64,000 nucleotides of DNA from Enterobacteriaceae bacterium ESL0689. Its GTDB lineage: Bacteria; Pseudomonadota; Gammaproteobacteria; Enterobacterales; Enterobacteriaceae. Below are positions 15,839-27,721 of this stretch, piece after piece. The number at the start of each line of letters is the position of its first letter. Position 1 is the first letter of the stretch. Both the position numbers and the translations under genes were made by a program. Under the pieces are notes generated by a model. It searched no databases and was not told the DNA's origin. It worked only from the letters and a program-made list of their open reading frames with translations. The DNA lies in NCBI GenBank assembly GCA_029433525.1, contig JAQTIF010000001.1:930001-994000 (forward strand). The letters run 5' to 3'.

Positions 15839-16849
15839 ATGCATAATGAAATAACCTGGGATGAGTTACTTGAAGAATATTTTTTTGCCCATAACCTCAA
15901 ACCGGCGACAAATGAGAGCTACAGAAAAGTTGTCCGGGTATTTCGTAAATTTTGCGGTGATAAATTCCCAAAAGATATTACCCACAAGGATATTCTGATG
16001 TGGCGAAGGGAGTTGTTACAGGAGAAGTGCCGTTCAGCCCAGACCTGGAATAATAAAGTCGCGCATATGCGGGCGTTGTATAATTTCTGGATATCTCAAC
16101 GGTATATCCCACAGGAGAAAAATCCTTTCCATAATTGCACCGTTCAGCGCACCGTTAGGCGGAAGAAAACACTATCGCGTGAACAATTAACACGTATTTA
16201 TCTGATAATGCAGCAGTTTGAGGACGATGAGAGAAGACATCAGGAGCAGCATATCTGGAATAATGCCCTGTTGCCTGCCTGGTACTGGATTACGGTACTG
16301 GATACGCTGAGATATACAGGAATGCGATTAAATCAGTTGCTGCATATCCGGCTGGGTGACATCAATCTTCGTGAGGGTTATCTGACTTTGTGTCTTGAGG
16401 GCAGTAAAACATATCGTGAATGGCGAATTCCGGTTGTCAGTGTATTGAAACTACGTCTGGCATATCTGATAGCGAAATCCACTGAGCTGGGTGCAGGGAA
16501 TACAGATTATCTGTTTGATGTGGATCGGATCCGGCTTAACCGTTATGTTCCCTGGGATGCTGATAAATCATATCAGAAAATCCGCTCTTTTTTCCGGCGC
16601 TTATCGAAAGAGTGTGGTTTTGCCGTATCGCCACATCGTTTTCGCCATACGCTGGCAACGGAACTGATGAAATCACCAGAACGCAACTTACAACTGGTGA
16701 AAGACTTGCTGGGGCACAGGAGCGTCAGTACGACGATGGAATATGTGGAGTTAAAAATGGATGTCGTTGGCAAAACTCTGGAAGAAGAGTTATGTCTCTA
16801 CACTGATATTACAGCAGAAAGGAATTTACACCTGTTGACACAAGTGTAG
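15839..16849 (+). CDS. ICE tyrosine-recombinase integrase
   Basis: A 336-residue phage/XerD-type integrase. The N-terminal core-binding SAM-like domain covers about residues 5-95. In the catalytic domain all key residues are visible: Arg163 (RYTGMR), Lys190 (EGSK), His266 and Arg269 (SPHRFRH), His293 (LLGHRS) and Tyr302 (TTMEYVEL). It ends about 200 bases from tRNA-Phe, the presumed attachment site, so it is the best candidate for the enzyme that integrates and excises this element. It follows the TraI-like gene, as in SPI-7-class ICEs where relaxase and integrase lie at one end. AAGGAAACTAAG precedes the ATG. Confidence 0.9.
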   Translation: MHNEITWDELLEEYFFAHNLKPATNESYRKVVRVFRKFCGDKFPKDITHKDILMWRRELLQEKCRSAQTWNNKVAHMRALYNFWISQRYIPQEKNPFHNCTVQRTVRRKKTLSREQLTRIYLIMQQFEDDERRHQEQHIWNNALLPAWYWITVLDTLRYTGMRLNQLLHIRLGDINLREGYLTLCLEGSKTYREWRIPVVSVLKLRLAYLIAKSTELGAGNTDYLFDVDRIRLNRYVPWDADKSYQKIRSFFRRLSKECGFAVSPHRFRHTLATELMKSPERNLQLVKDLLGHRSVSTTMEYVELKMDVVGKTLEEELCLYTDITAERNLHLLTQV

Positions 16850-16880
16850 TTGACTGCGATTATAAACGGTGATCGAGAAC

Positions 16881-16906
16881 AGGGAACCTGTTACAGCAGG
16901 TTCCCT
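16881..16906. terminator. inverted repeat after the integrase gene
   Basis: AGGGAACCTG/CAGGTTCCCT forms a perfect 10-bp stem with a TTACAG loop, 31 bases after the integrase stop. There is no T-run, so it may be a factor-dependent terminator or a protein-binding site near the element's end. Confidence 0.45.
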
Positions 16907-17045
16907 GACTTGAGGGACAAGTTCTGGATATATCAACCAGTGCAAACACTCTTGAAAACACCGGAGGATTCCGTATGACCTGCCCCTGCATTAACCGCCC
17001 GTTAAGGATCTCATCTCTTAACCAGCGTGCTTTGATGCAAATAAG

Positions 17046-17121
17046 TGGTGCCCGGACTCGGAATCGAACCAAGGACACGAGGATTTTCAATCCTCTGCTC
17101 TACCGACTGAGCTATCCGGGC
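17046..17121 (-). tRNA. tRNA-Phe (GAA), ICE attachment site
   Basis: The minus strand gives a complete 76-nt cloverleaf: acceptor GCCCGGA/TCCGGGC, D-loop GCTCAGTCGGTAGAGC, anticodon loop with GAA, T-arm with GGTTCGATTCC, and encoded CCA. It is nearly identical to E. coli tRNA-Phe. The ICE lies on the 3' side, so the 3' end (from 17046 inward) is the probable att core; the second att copy is outside the window. In E. coli this tRNA (pheU) also sits near dsbD. Confidence 0.97.
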
Positions 17122-17131
17122 AACGGGGCGC

Positions 17132-17160
17132 ATTAAACCGTAATCCATCCGTGGCGTCAA
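17132..17160 (-). promoter_or_regulatory. tRNA-Phe promoter
   Basis: On the minus strand TTGACG (17160-17155) and TTTAAT (17137-17132) are separated by 17 bases and followed by a GCGCCCC discriminator. That arrangement is typical of a stable-RNA promoter under stringent control. Confidence 0.75.
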
Positions 17161-17271
17161 CAAAATTTCTTACTTTACTGACTGATCGCTTAACTTTACG
17201 ACAGTTATAGCATAAAGCGCATATCCGTTCGCCAGCACTGTTTTACAGACGATGGTGGCAAATGCCATTGT

Positions 17272-18927
17272 TCAGGGTTGCCAGGCACCTAAATGAGCCT
17301 GAAATGTTGCTGCGTCCATAAAGCCAGTGACGCGCTGCTCAGGCTGTTCCTGATGTTGTTTATCAAAGAACAGAATGGTCGGCAAACCGAGTATCTTTAA
17401 ATGCCTGAGCAGTGCGATATTTTCCGCGCTATTTCTGGTGACATCTGCCTGTAGTACCACGATATCCCGAAGCGCAAGTTGCACTTGTGGCGCACTAAAA
17501 GTGTATTTTTCCAGCTCTTTACAGGCCACACACCAGTCAGCGTATATATCGAGCATGACCGGTTTTCCCTGCGCCTGGGCGAGCGCCTGATTCAGCTCTG
17601 TCACGGAACTGACAGAAGTGAAAGCCTGATGCGACGGTTGTGGGGTCGCTGGTGTGCTGAAGGCCCAGTTCTGCAAGGGTTGTGCACTCACGACCGCTGC
17701 CGTAAAGGTGACGATTTGTATTATGCGTATCCACGGCCGTGAGACGCTGAGCGAAATAATAAAAGCCCAGCTAAAGAATGCAACCCCGAGCAGCGACCAC
17801 AGGCGTAAACTCCACGCTTCGCCGACAATACGCTCCAGTAAAAAAACCGGTAGCGCGAGGATAGCAAAGCCAAATCCTGTTTTAACGTGGTTCATCCAGA
17901 CCCCACTCTTCGGTAACAGACGCTGGCCAAAGACAGTCACCAGAATGAGTGGCAACCCCATCCCCAGCGCATACAGGTATAACACGCTACCGCCCAGCCA
18001 CAGATTACTGCTACGGGCAATATAGAGCAGAATCGCACTCAGCGGTGCGGTGGTGCAGGGGGTGCAGATAAGTCCGGCAATCGCCCCCATCACAAACACG
18101 CCGCTGAAAGATCCACCGTGATGCTGGTTGCTGAGTAGCGTCAGGCGCGTTTGTAATGATGAAGGTATCTGCAGTGTGAACAGGCCAAACATCGACAGTG
18201 CCAGTAAAATAAAGAGCGCCGAGAAGGCTATCAGCAGATAAGGGTTTTGTAGTGCCGCCTGAAACTGTAAACCGGCGGCGGCAACGATCAAACCAAGCAA
18301 GGTATAGGTGAGCGCCATCCCCTGAACATAAGTCAGTGCCAGCAGTAACGCCCGTGTCGCAGAGGGGCGTTGTGCGCTCCCAAGGACGATACCTGAGATC
18401 AAGGGATAGAGAGGGAATACGCAGGGGGTAAAAGCAACACCGATGCCCATCAATAACGCCCATAGCGCGGAAAAAGGGGGGCTATCGGTCGTCGTATCAG
18501 GAGGAGTCAGCGGGATAATTTTACTTTCGGGTGGATAACATAAACCGTTTTCCGCACAGCCCTGATAAGTGACCGTTAGTGTTGCCCCTTTCGCTGCCCA
18601 ATTGAGTGTTACTGGCAGATTCAGTTGCTGGCGATAAATTTCGCTGTCTCCAAACATTTCGTCCTGATGTAATGTGCCGGGTGGGAGCGACAGGTCGCTG
18701 ATACTGGCGTCCGTAGCGGTCATCGTGATCTTCTGGCGATAAAGGTAGTATCCCTCTTTGATATGCCAGGAGAGATTAAGCTGATGTTGATTCTGTTTGA
18801 AATCAAAGCGAAAAGCCTGATCGACAGCAACAAAGCGGCTGCGTTCAGCGGTGTCAAACAGGCCAGCAAAAGCGCTGCTATGAGCCAGTAATAGCAGCAG
18901 AATCAGCGTAATGATGCGATGAGCCAT
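17272..18927 (-). CDS. dsbD: thiol:disulfide interchange protein DsbD
   Basis: A 551-residue inner-membrane protein that passes electrons from cytoplasmic thioredoxin to periplasmic DsbC, DsbG and CcmG. It has a signal peptide (1-21) and an N-terminal periplasmic domain with the cysteine pair in CAENGLC. Eight membrane helices carry the redox cysteines in [10 protein letters not shown] and [11 protein letters not shown]. The C-terminal thioredoxin domain has DWCVACKE. Slightly shorter than the E. coli protein (565). In E. coli dsbD lies with cutA between it and dcuA; here the 103 bases upstream hold no cutA, only a short GAGCCAG/CTGGCTC hairpin. Confidence 0.97.
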   Translation of the reverse strand: MAHRIITLILLLLLAHSSAFAGLFDTAERSRFVAVDQAFRFDFKQNQHQLNLSWHIKEGYYLYRQKITMTATDASISDLSLPPGTLHQDEMFGDSEIYRQQLNLPVTLNWAAKGATLTVTYQGCAENGLCYPPESKIIPLTPPDTTTDSPPFSALWALLMGIGVAFTPCVFPLYPLISGIVLGSAQRPSATRALLLALTYVQGMALTYTLLGLIVAAAGLQFQAALQNPYLLIAFSALFILLALSMFGLFTLQIPSSLQTRLTLLSNQHHGGSFSGVFVMGAIAGLICTPCTTAPLSAILLYIARSSNLWLGGSVLYLYALGMGLPLILVTVFGQRLLPKSGVWMNHVKTGFGFAILALPVFLLERIVGEAWSLRLWSLLGVAFFSWAFIISLSVSRPWIRIIQIVTFTAAVVSAQPLQNWAFSTPATPQPSHQAFTSVSSVTELNQALAQAQGKPVMLDIYADWCVACKELEKYTFSAPQVQLALRDIVVLQADVTRNSAENIALLRHLKILGLPTILFFDKQHQEQPEQRVTGFMDAATFQAHLGAWQP

Positions 18928-19030
18928 AAGGGGTAATCATTATCTCCACAGGTAACACGGTCAGCAGTCAGCGCGCTGAGGCAGCGAAATGAATGCAACG
19001 AGCCAGGAGCTGGCTCGAATGACAATGGGT

Positions 19031-20332
19031 TTACACTATGATACCACCAATGATGAAACTAAAAATCACTGAGAGCGCAATAGTGAGAATACCGGGGATC
19101 AGGAAAGCATGATTAAAAACATATTTGCCAATGCGTGTCGAGCCGGTGTCATCCATTTCCACCGCCGCCAGTAATGTCGGATAGGTGGGCAGCACAAACA
19201 GGGCCGAGACCGCAGAAAACGAAGCAATGGCGGTGAGGGGACTGACACCGAGTATCAGCGCCGCAGGCATCAGTGCTTTGGTGGTCACCGCCTGAGAATA
19301 GAGTAACGTCGCGGCAAAAAATAGTACGATGGTTAATAACCACGGGTAGCTATGTAGCCAGTCGCCAGCAATAGTCTGAATTTGGTCGATATGCGCTTTG
19401 ATGAAGGTATCGCCAAGCCAGGCAACGCCGAGTACGCAGACGCAGGCACTCATCCCGGATTTAAACGTGCTGGCATCCAGCACTTCGTTCATATCGATTT
19501 TACAGGTGATACTAATCAGCGTGGCAATAGTGAGCATGAATACCACGATGGCTTCATTGCGTGACAGGATCGGGTTTTCGATGAGGTTGATGGTATCACT
19601 GATCGCCCCCGCATAGAGCATGATGGCCAGAATCGCGCACAGGAATAGCCACACCGAGCGTTTGGCATAGGGTTTTAGCTGATAAACCCGGCTGCCAGAT
19701 TGCTTGATCTCTCCTTTGGCCAGACGTTCCTGATAGACCGGGTCGTCTTTGAGTTCGCAGCCCAGGAAGTTACAGGCAACAGCGGCGAGCAGTATCGCAA
19801 TCAGCGTAGCAGGAATGCAGATAGCCAGTAGTGTCAGATAGCTGATGCCCAGCGGTTCGAGCAGCCCGGCGAAAAAGATAACGGCGGCAGAAATAGGAGA
19901 GGCGGTAATCGCCACCTGGGAGGCGACAACCGCGATCGACAGTGGGCGAGAGGGGCGAATACCTTGCTCTTTTGCCACTTCAGCGATGACCGGCAAGGTG
20001 GAGAAGGCGGTATGACCGGTTCCGGCTAGCACCGTCATAAGCCAGGTCACGAGGGGAGCGATAAAGGTGATGTATTTCGGCTGGTGTCTGATGAGCCGCT
20101 CAGCAAGACTGACCAGATAATCCATGCCCCCGGCGACCTGCATGGCAGCGATCGCGGCGATAACTGACATAATGATCTCAATCACATCAAATGGGATCGC
20201 GCCCGGCTTAATGTGAAAAAGCAGTGTCAGTACGAGGACGCCCAGTCCTCCCGCAAAACCAATGCCGATCCCGCCCAGCCTGGCGCCCAGATAGATAGCC
20301 AGCAAGACAATGACCAGCTCTGCACCAAACAT
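19031..20332 (-). CDS. dcuA: anaerobic C4-dicarboxylate transporter DcuA
   Basis: A 433-residue polytopic inner-membrane protein of the Dcu family, exchanging aspartate or fumarate for succinate and supporting fumarate respiration. It has around ten to twelve hydrophobic helices and family segments such as TVLAGTGHTAFSTLPVIAEV and the PTYPTLLAAVEMDDTGSTRIG stretch near the C-terminus. Length equals that of E. coli DcuA. It is downstream of aspA on the same strand, as in E. coli, though a MITE now sits between them. With aspA and frdABCD in this window it forms an anaerobic aspartate-to-succinate route. Confidence 0.97.
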   Translation of the reverse strand: MFGAELVIVLLAIYLGARLGGIGIGFAGGLGVLVLTLLFHIKPGAIPFDVIEIIMSVIAAIAAMQVAGGMDYLVSLAERLIRHQPKYITFIAPLVTWLMTVLAGTGHTAFSTLPVIAEVAKEQGIRPSRPLSIAVVASQVAITASPISAAVIFFAGLLEPLGISYLTLLAICIPATLIAILLAAVACNFLGCELKDDPVYQERLAKGEIKQSGSRVYQLKPYAKRSVWLFLCAILAIMLYAGAISDTINLIENPILSRNEAIVVFMLTIATLISITCKIDMNEVLDASTFKSGMSACVCVLGVAWLGDTFIKAHIDQIQTIAGDWLHSYPWLLTIVLFFAATLLYSQAVTTKALMPAALILGVSPLTAIASFSAVSALFVLPTYPTLLAAVEMDDTGSTRIGKYVFNHAFLIPGILTIALSVIFSFIIGGIIV

Positions 20333-20565
20333 ATATCCCCCTTGTGTAAAATTTGCTATTGATTTGAAATTTCTGACAAACTCGCTGTCTTTATGAGGGT
20401 AAATTATTGACTCTTAACATTTCATCAGCAAGAAGGAAATATAATTTTTACTTTAGCGATCATAAAGATTGAAGCCCGTCTTTCTTTAATCCGTGGGGTA
20501 TCATGTATACTGCCTGGAGCTATAGCTGGCGATAATCAGCACGCTTCCCCACATTAGCCGACTAT

Positions 20566-20709
20566 GAGCCTATCCCATTAGGCTATTTTACTGGCCATTT
20601 TGGCCCTGGGTAGTGCTCGAAATCCTCACGTACTCCGTGTACGCTGCGGTTTCTGCGCGCTGTCCGTGTCCAAACTGGCTGCGCCAATAACGCCTGGTGA
20701 GATAGGCTC
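20566..20709. mobile_element. MITE copy 1 (144 bp)
   Basis: Begins GAGCCTATCCCATTAGGC and ends with the imperfect inverse, GCCTGGTGAGATAGGCTC. The interior is nearly identical to the other copies (40445, 62914 and the split ones). The flanking trinucleotides (TAT and TAA) do not match, so a target duplication is not visible here. Confidence 0.8.
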
Positions 20710-20893
20710 TAAGCTATTATTAGTGGCTTATGTTTTTATTTTTGCTTTTGGTTATCGGGATATATTGGCATCGCGTTATCTATACCGTGCTGGTTATTGG
20801 TATTGTCAATCATTATTGATGTATTCATCGTGCATCACGTGGAATATATCTCGGTATGATAATTCAGTTTGCAGAGGATGAAGATTTATCGCC

Positions 20894-20924
20894 AAAAAAG
20901 CATGCCCGCAGACATGCCTTTTTA
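20894..20924 (-). terminator. terminator after aspA
   Basis: GGCATG.../...CATGC stem flanked by A- and T-runs on both sides, 15 bases after the aspA stop codon on the minus strand. Confidence 0.75.
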
Positions 20925-20939
20925 GTGATCATGCGTTAA

Positions 20940-22376
20940 TTATTTTTCGCTGTTATCGCTATAACGTTTTCCTTTATAGCTGGGATGCATCAGATTATGA
21001 GCGGAAAATATCTCATCCAGTTCGCTGGCGGTCAGTAATCCTCGTTCGAGTACCACATCGCGGACACTTTTACCGGTTTCGGCACAAATTTTACCGATGA
21101 TGTCACCATTATGGTGGCCGATAAATGGATTGAGATAAGTGACAATGCCGATCGAGTGGTAAACATAACCTTCACACACCGCTTTATTGGCCGTAATACC
21201 CTGAATACATTTTTCCAGCAGATTGTAGCAGGCGTTAGTCAGAATATGGATCGATTCAAACATCGCCTGACCAATTACCGGCTCCATGACATTCAGTTGT
21301 AACTGACCCGCTTCTGCCGCCATCGTCACGGTGGTGTCATTGCCGATCACTTTGAAACAGACCTGATTCACCACTTCCGGGACCACTGGATTCACTTTCG
21401 CTGGCATAATTGAGGAGCCCGCCTGGAGTTCCGGCAGATTAATTTCGTTGAGGCCAGCGCGTGGGCCGGATGAAAGCAAACGCAGATCATTACAGATTTT
21501 GGAAAGTTTGACTGCCAGCCGTTTCAGTGCGCTGTGTACCATCACATAGGCACCGCAATCGGAAGTGGCCTCGATCAGATCTTCGGCGGGGATCACTGGC
21601 AGATGACTGATTTCCGCCAGTTTTCTGACCGCGAGCAGTTGATAACCCTCAGGGGTATTCAGCCGTGTCCCGATGGCAGTAGCGCCAAGATTGACCTCTA
21701 ACAGTAATTCCGCGGTACGCAGAATATTTTTGCTTTCTTCTTTGAGCAGCACATTAAATGCGCGAAATTCCTGGCCAAGAGTCATGGGTACTGCATCCTG
21801 CAACTGGGTGCGCCCCATTTTCAGAATATCTTTAAATTCAACGGCCTTGTGCTGGAAGCCTTCGCTAAGTTGTTGAATAGCATCGGTGAGTTTCAGGATT
21901 GAGCTATAAACGGCAAGACGAAAACCGGTGGGATAGGCATCATTGGTGGACTGGCATTTATTCACATGGTCGTTGGGATTCAGGTACTGATATTCGCCTT
22001 TCTGGTGTCCCATCAGTTCAAGGCCAATGTTGGCCAGCACTTCATTGGTATTCATGTTCACGGAGGTGCCCGCGCCCCCCTGGAAGACATCAACGGGAAA
22101 CTGATCCATACATTTGCCGTTATTCAGTATTTCATCACAGGCCGCAATAATCGCATCTGCCACATTTTCCGGCAGGGTTTGCAGCGCTTTGTTGGCCATC
22201 GCCGCTGCCTTTTTCACCATCACCATGCCACGGACAAATTCTGGTATCTCACTGATTTTACTGTTACTGATGTAAAAGTTTTCAATCGCTCTCAGGGTGT
22301 GAATACCATAGTAGGCGTGAGCCGGAACTTCCCTGGTACCCAACAGATCCTCTTCAATGCGAATGTTATTTAGCAT
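20940..22376 (-). CDS. aspA: aspartate ammonia-lyase (aspartase)
   Basis: A 478-residue enzyme that converts L-aspartate to fumarate and ammonia, feeding fumarate respiration. The start at 22376 gives [19 protein letters not shown], matching E. coli AspA in start and length, and has GAGG upstream; the frame is open 16 codons further but that extension is unlikely. The fumarase/aspartase signature [12 protein letters not shown] and the segments [14 protein letters not shown] ([12 protein letters not shown]) and TATSDCG-like (EATSDCGAY) are present. Residue changes compared with E. coli (for example [11 protein letters not shown]) are mild. Confidence 0.97.
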   Translation of the reverse strand: MLNNIRIEEDLLGTREVPAHAYYGIHTLRAIENFYISNSKISEIPEFVRGMVMVKKAAAMANKALQTLPENVADAIIAACDEILNNGKCMDQFPVDVFQGGAGTSVNMNTNEVLANIGLELMGHQKGEYQYLNPNDHVNKCQSTNDAYPTGFRLAVYSSILKLTDAIQQLSEGFQHKAVEFKDILKMGRTQLQDAVPMTLGQEFRAFNVLLKEESKNILRTAELLLEVNLGATAIGTRLNTPEGYQLLAVRKLAEISHLPVIPAEDLIEATSDCGAYVMVHSALKRLAVKLSKICNDLRLLSSGPRAGLNEINLPELQAGSSIMPAKVNPVVPEVVNQVCFKVIGNDTTVTMAAEAGQLQLNVMEPVIGQAMFESIHILTNACYNLLEKCIQGITANKAVCEGYVYHSIGIVTYLNPFIGHHNGDIIGKICAETGKSVRDVVLERGLLTASELDEIFSAHNLMHPSYKGKRYSDNSEK

Positions 22377-22713
22377 AAAAAACCTCTTTTGCAATCTACC
22401 CATGAATTTATCAAAATTCAGCATTTTGTAAGCATTAATCGCTTATATATCAGCATATTATTTTGATTATATGCTTATTTTTTGGAATTATATTTTGATG
22501 ACAGCAAATATCGTGAATATGAATCACATTTTTTTCAGCAAATGGGTGGGGAATTGTTAATATGTGAGGTAGATCAAGGTATTGTTGTGAGTGGAGAAAA
22601 ATAAACAGGGCGATCGCGTGTAAGAGAGTGTTTTGGTCTAAGATTAACGTATTGTCAACACTGTGTTTTAATCAGATTACCCATTGCGGTGACTGTTCAT
22701 AAAGGAGATACGG
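22377..22713. promoter_or_regulatory. aspA / fxsA divergent promoter region
   Basis: A 337-bp AT-rich spacer between divergent aspA and fxsA. TGTGA-N6-TCAAG at 22563-22578 resembles a CRP site in its first half only. No gene is visible. Confidence 0.4.
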
Positions 22714-23178
22714 GTGCGCTGGATTCCGTTTGTTGTGGTGTTTTTATATTTTTATATCGAGCTATCGATCTTCGTTCTGGTTGCCCATGAGTTGGGGGTG
22801 CTGTTGACCCTGCTGCTGGTGATCCTGAGCTCTGTCATCGGTATCGTGCTGGTGCGTAATCAGGGTTTTAAAAACCTGTTGCTGATGCAGAAGAAAATGG
22901 CTGCAGGTGAAAGTCCGGCCGCTGAAATGATCAAAAGCGTCTCCCTGGTGATTGCCGGTATGCTATTGCTGTTGCCAGGCTTTTTTACTGACTTACTGGG
23001 CTTACTGCTTCTGCTACCGCCGGTACAAAAGCATATCACGCTGAAACTGATGCCTTATTTGCGTTTTCGCTGGATGCCGGCCAGTGATTTTAGTGGCGGT
23101 GAAGGTGATATTTTTGATGGCGAATATCAGCGTAAAGACGAAGATCGTGATCGCTTAAATCATACAGATGATCGATAA
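22714..23178 (+). CDS. fxsA: membrane protein FxsA
   Basis: A 154-residue inner-membrane protein from a GTG start with AAAGGAG upstream. Three or four hydrophobic segments lie at about residues 4-20, 24-44, 70-90 and 95-105, and the C-terminus is hydrophilic and acidic. E. coli FxsA (suppressor of F exclusion of phage T7) is almost identical in length and sequence pattern, and it lies in the same place beside aspA. It is known to relieve exclusion when overproduced; its normal role is unclear. Confidence 0.93.
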   Translation: MRWIPFVVVFLYFYIELSIFVLVAHELGVLLTLLLVILSSVIGIVLVRNQGFKNLLLMQKKMAAGESPAAEMIKSVSLVIAGMLLLLPGFFTDLLGLLLLLPPVQKHITLKLMPYLRFRWMPASDFSGGEGDIFDGEYQRKDEDRDRLNHTDDR

Positions 23179-23197
23179 CTTAACGAACGCATCAACC

Positions 23198-23225
23198 GGA
23201 CAGCACCTTCGCTGTCCGCTATTTT
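23198..23225 (+). terminator. terminator between fxsA and yjeH
   Basis: CGGACAG/CTGTCCG stem with a CACCTTCG loop, followed by CTATTTT. It serves convergent fxsA and possibly yjeH. Confidence 0.6.
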
Positions 23226-24487
23226 CAGGCTGATGGGGACTCCTCACTCTCCTGCACAGGATGTTTCGGCAGCCATAATCCCAGCCCGGTCAGAATCAGT
23301 AAGGCATACAGGATTTTCCAGCCGGTCATCACCAGCAGTAGCAGACACAGAAGAGCGCCAATAACCGCCAGCAACCGGGCGTGCCCCTTCAGTAATCGAC
23401 AGCCTGCCAGCATGCATAACAGATAAATCATTATGAAAATGCCATTGGCATAGACGATGAGCGCATCAAGGTTGATATTCAGCCAGTAAATGCTGAGCGT
23501 ACTGATAACGCAGCATGCGATTATCGCATTGAGTGCGTGACGAGGCGTCTGTTGTGGCGACAGGCGGGCGAAATAGCTTTGTGGTTTGTGCTGCGCCTGC
23601 GACCACACCAGACGGGCAAAGCTCTGGATATAGATGTTCAGGCTGGCGAAACAGGCAAGATAACCAATGACACAGGCGACCCATAACGCCTGGACGCCAA
23701 ATAAGCGCACTACAATATCAGGCAGTGACGCGGCGGCGGCCATGTTGTCAGCGTAAGCGTGAAAGTGTAACACCAGTACAGTACAGGCCCAGTAGACCGA
23801 ACCTGCCAGTAATAAGCCGAGTATTAACGCGCGGGGAAAATCACGTTCCGGATGTTTAAATTCCGCTGCCAGATGCGCGAACGCTTCAAGCCCGACAAAA
23901 CACCAGAACATGACCGAAAGGGCAGTGAAAAGTTTTGGATAATCAATATGATCGGGGGGTGGAAAGGCAATATCCCGCAGACCGATATCACTATACCCGC
24001 CGATGGTCACGATAAGTGCGATGATAAGAACCGCAATCAGTGTTTGCAGGTTAGCGCTGGTGCTGGCTCCCCGTGACCCGACCCACCAGCTCAGCGCCAG
24101 GGTGGCCAGCTGTGCCAGCAGTAGCTGGCTATCATGCCAGCCAAAGAGTGCCTGGGCGAAGCCGGTAGCAATATGCAATGCCGCCGGTAAGCCAACTGGA
24201 ATCACCGACAGAAATAACCAGCCGGTGACCCGCCCTATATGGGAACCAAACGCGATACTGACAAAGTGCGCGACACCCCCGGCACTGGGGAAGTGGCGGC
24301 CAAGTACAGCGAAGATAATCGCGATCGGAAAGACTAACAGAATCAGTATCGGCCAGGCCCACAGACTGTTATTGCCAGCGACCAGCGCCGCCAGTGCGGG
24401 AACCGCAAAGACGCCGGTACCGAGCAGTGAGGTGGCCAGCAGCCCTACCCCCTGGGCCAGATTTAATTCCTGCTTCAGTCCACTCAT
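23225..24487 (-). CDS. yjeH: L-methionine/branched-chain amino acid exporter YjeH
   Basis: A 420-residue APC-superfamily transporter with about twelve membrane helices. The N-terminal LLATSLLGTGVFAVPALAAL is the helix-1 substrate-binding region of the family. Length and context (between fxsA and groES) match E. coli YjeH, which exports methionine and branched-chain amino acids. The stop codon lies within the terminator shared with fxsA. Confidence 0.92.
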   Translation of the reverse strand: MSGLKQELNLAQGVGLLATSLLGTGVFAVPALAALVAGNNSLWAWPILILLVFPIAIIFAVLGRHFPSAGGVAHFVSIAFGSHIGRVTGWLFLSVIPVGLPAALHIATGFAQALFGWHDSQLLLAQLATLALSWWVGSRGASTSANLQTLIAVLIIALIVTIGGYSDIGLRDIAFPPPDHIDYPKLFTALSVMFWCFVGLEAFAHLAAEFKHPERDFPRALILGLLLAGSVYWACTVLVLHFHAYADNMAAAASLPDIVVRLFGVQALWVACVIGYLACFASLNIYIQSFARLVWSQAQHKPQSYFARLSPQQTPRHALNAIIACCVISTLSIYWLNINLDALIVYANGIFIMIYLLCMLAGCRLLKGHARLLAVIGALLCLLLLVMTGWKILYALLILTGLGLWLPKHPVQESEESPSA

Positions 24488-24656
24488 GTTATCCCCGGTG
24501 ACTGATAAAAAAGGGGAATACGCCTGTACGGGTCACGACGTTACCAGCGATTAACGCCAGAAATAGCAAAAAAATAGCCATGGAAATCCATTTATTGTTC
24601 TGAGTGATGGATACGCTTTATCCGGATGGTCTGAGGAAGCCGATAATACCATAATC

Positions 24657-24829
24657 GGCTTTGTTGAATAAATAGATATTATGCTGAGTGCCTACAAAAA
24701 CATCGGTCTTCCTCGACGTAAAATCAGTAGGTTAAGATCAGGGTCGGAAGCTTCTCGCAGTAGAGACCAGCATTTCTGACCGAAACAGGCGTGATAAAAC
24801 AGCATGATTCCCTATTATTCAACAAAGCC
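24657..24829. mobile_element. 173-bp non-autonomous IS903-type (IS5 family) element
   Basis: The ends GGCTTTGTTGAATAAATAG and, inverted, GGCTTTGTTGAATAATAG are IS903-group terminal repeats. It is flanked by a perfect 9-bp target duplication ACCATAATC (24648-24656 and 24830-24838), the size expected for IS903. The interior has no transposase frame, so it is an internally deleted derivative or a MITE mobilised by an IS903 relative. It landed about 95 bases upstream of the groE heat-shock promoter. Confidence 0.85.
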
Positions 24830-24922
24830 ACCATAATCGTGTTTATTTATGTCGTAATCTGCGCCACTGAGCGATTGCCGGGCCAGGCACTTACCATGGA
24901 AAAGAAAATTTTTTTTCGCTTT

Positions 24923-24953
24923 CCCCTTGAAGCGTGGAAACCCATCCCCATCT
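24923..24953 (+). promoter_or_regulatory. sigma-32 heat-shock promoter of groES-groEL
   Basis: CCCCTTGAA (24923-24931) and CCCCATCT (24946-24953) with a 14-base spacer match the sigma-32 consensus and correspond closely to the known E. coli groE promoter. Confidence 0.88.
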
Positions 24954-24993
24954 ATCTGGCACTAGCCGGAAAACCCAGTACGGGTCGGTATAA

Positions 24994-27021
<2,028 letters not shown>

Positions 27022-27044
27022 TCACGCCCCATATGCCATGCTAT

Positions 27045-27082
27045 AAAAACCCCTGGATAGCGCTGTCCGGGGGTTTTTCTTT
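27045..27082 (+). terminator. groEL terminator
   Basis: AAAAACCCC...GGGGGTTTTT stem-loop with a following TCTTTT tract, 24 bases after the groEL stop. Confidence 0.92.
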
Positions 27083-27390
27083 TGTCAGCCACCCTTTTCT
27101 GTCCTCTTGCCCCGTTCCGAATTTACTGCTTTCCCGTTGATATCACAGAGACGCTGATGATTATATTGTCGGATATTGCGCTATTGGGCTGGCGCGATGA
27201 GTGGCAATCAAAAGCGTATATCTGTCGATACTAAATAACTTATATGGACACCTCCCCGATGCTTATCTCAAGGAGGTATCCTTTAGTACGCATGAGCATC
27301 GTTTCTATTCTGAATAGAGATACACATGTATACTGGATAGATAAACCTGGCAATATAGAATTATTTGCTTTGAATTTTATTGGAGATTTA

Positions 27391-27703
27391 GAGCCTGGCC
27401 CATTAGGCTATTTTACTTGCTATTTTGACCCTGGGCAGTGCTCGAAATCCTCACGTACTCCGTGTACGCTGCGGTTTCTGCGCGCTGTCCGTGTCCAAAC
27501 TGGCTGCGCCAATAACGCCTAAATGGCTGCGCCTAATACCGCTACACCTGCCGTTTACTGACGTATGAGCTGTTGCATAAAGAAAATATATTGTAGGCCC
27601 GATGTAGCACGGTCAGGCAGAAAAAAAGCCCTAACGCCTTACCTTGCAAGGGCTGACCTAAAGTGGAGCACTATTCCGCGCAACTATTTAGTGGGATAAG
27701 CTC
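27391..27703. mobile_element. MITE copy 2, interrupted near its right end
   Basis: 130 bases (27391-27520) match the MITE up to AATAACGCCT. The expected right end (TAGTGGGATAAGCTC) appears only at 27689-27703. The intervening 169 bases start with an approximate repeat of GGCTGCGCCAATAACGCC and contain an AGCCCT...AGGGCT stem-loop. The right end lies 18 bases before the start of the MFS gene. Confidence 0.65.
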
Positions 27704-27721
27704 TAAAAGAGTGTTTTTTTA

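Larger units (their letters stand above)
20333..20939. other. 607-bp aspA-dcuA spacer holding a MITE
   Basis: An AT-rich stretch upstream of dcuA (20340-20565) probably contains its promoter. It is followed by MITE copy 1, about 180 AT-rich bases without a gene, and the aspA terminator. In E. coli the aspA-dcuA gap is much shorter, so this spacer has been enlarged. Confidence 0.6.
27022..27721. other. 700-bp spacer between groEL and the MFS gene
   Basis: Holds the groEL terminator and then about 300 bases without a convincing gene; a strong AAGGAGG (27270-27276) precedes a short frame starting at 27292 that runs into the MITE and may be the start of a gene cut off by it. MITE copy 2 follows, interrupted by about 169 bases of other sequence. 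yjeI and yjeJ, found here in E. coli, are absent. Confidence 0.5.

Noticed and set aside
20600..20881. Short plus-strand frame starting inside MITE copy 1
   Set aside because: Begins within the repeat and its N-terminal part recurs in other MITE copies; no sign of a gene.
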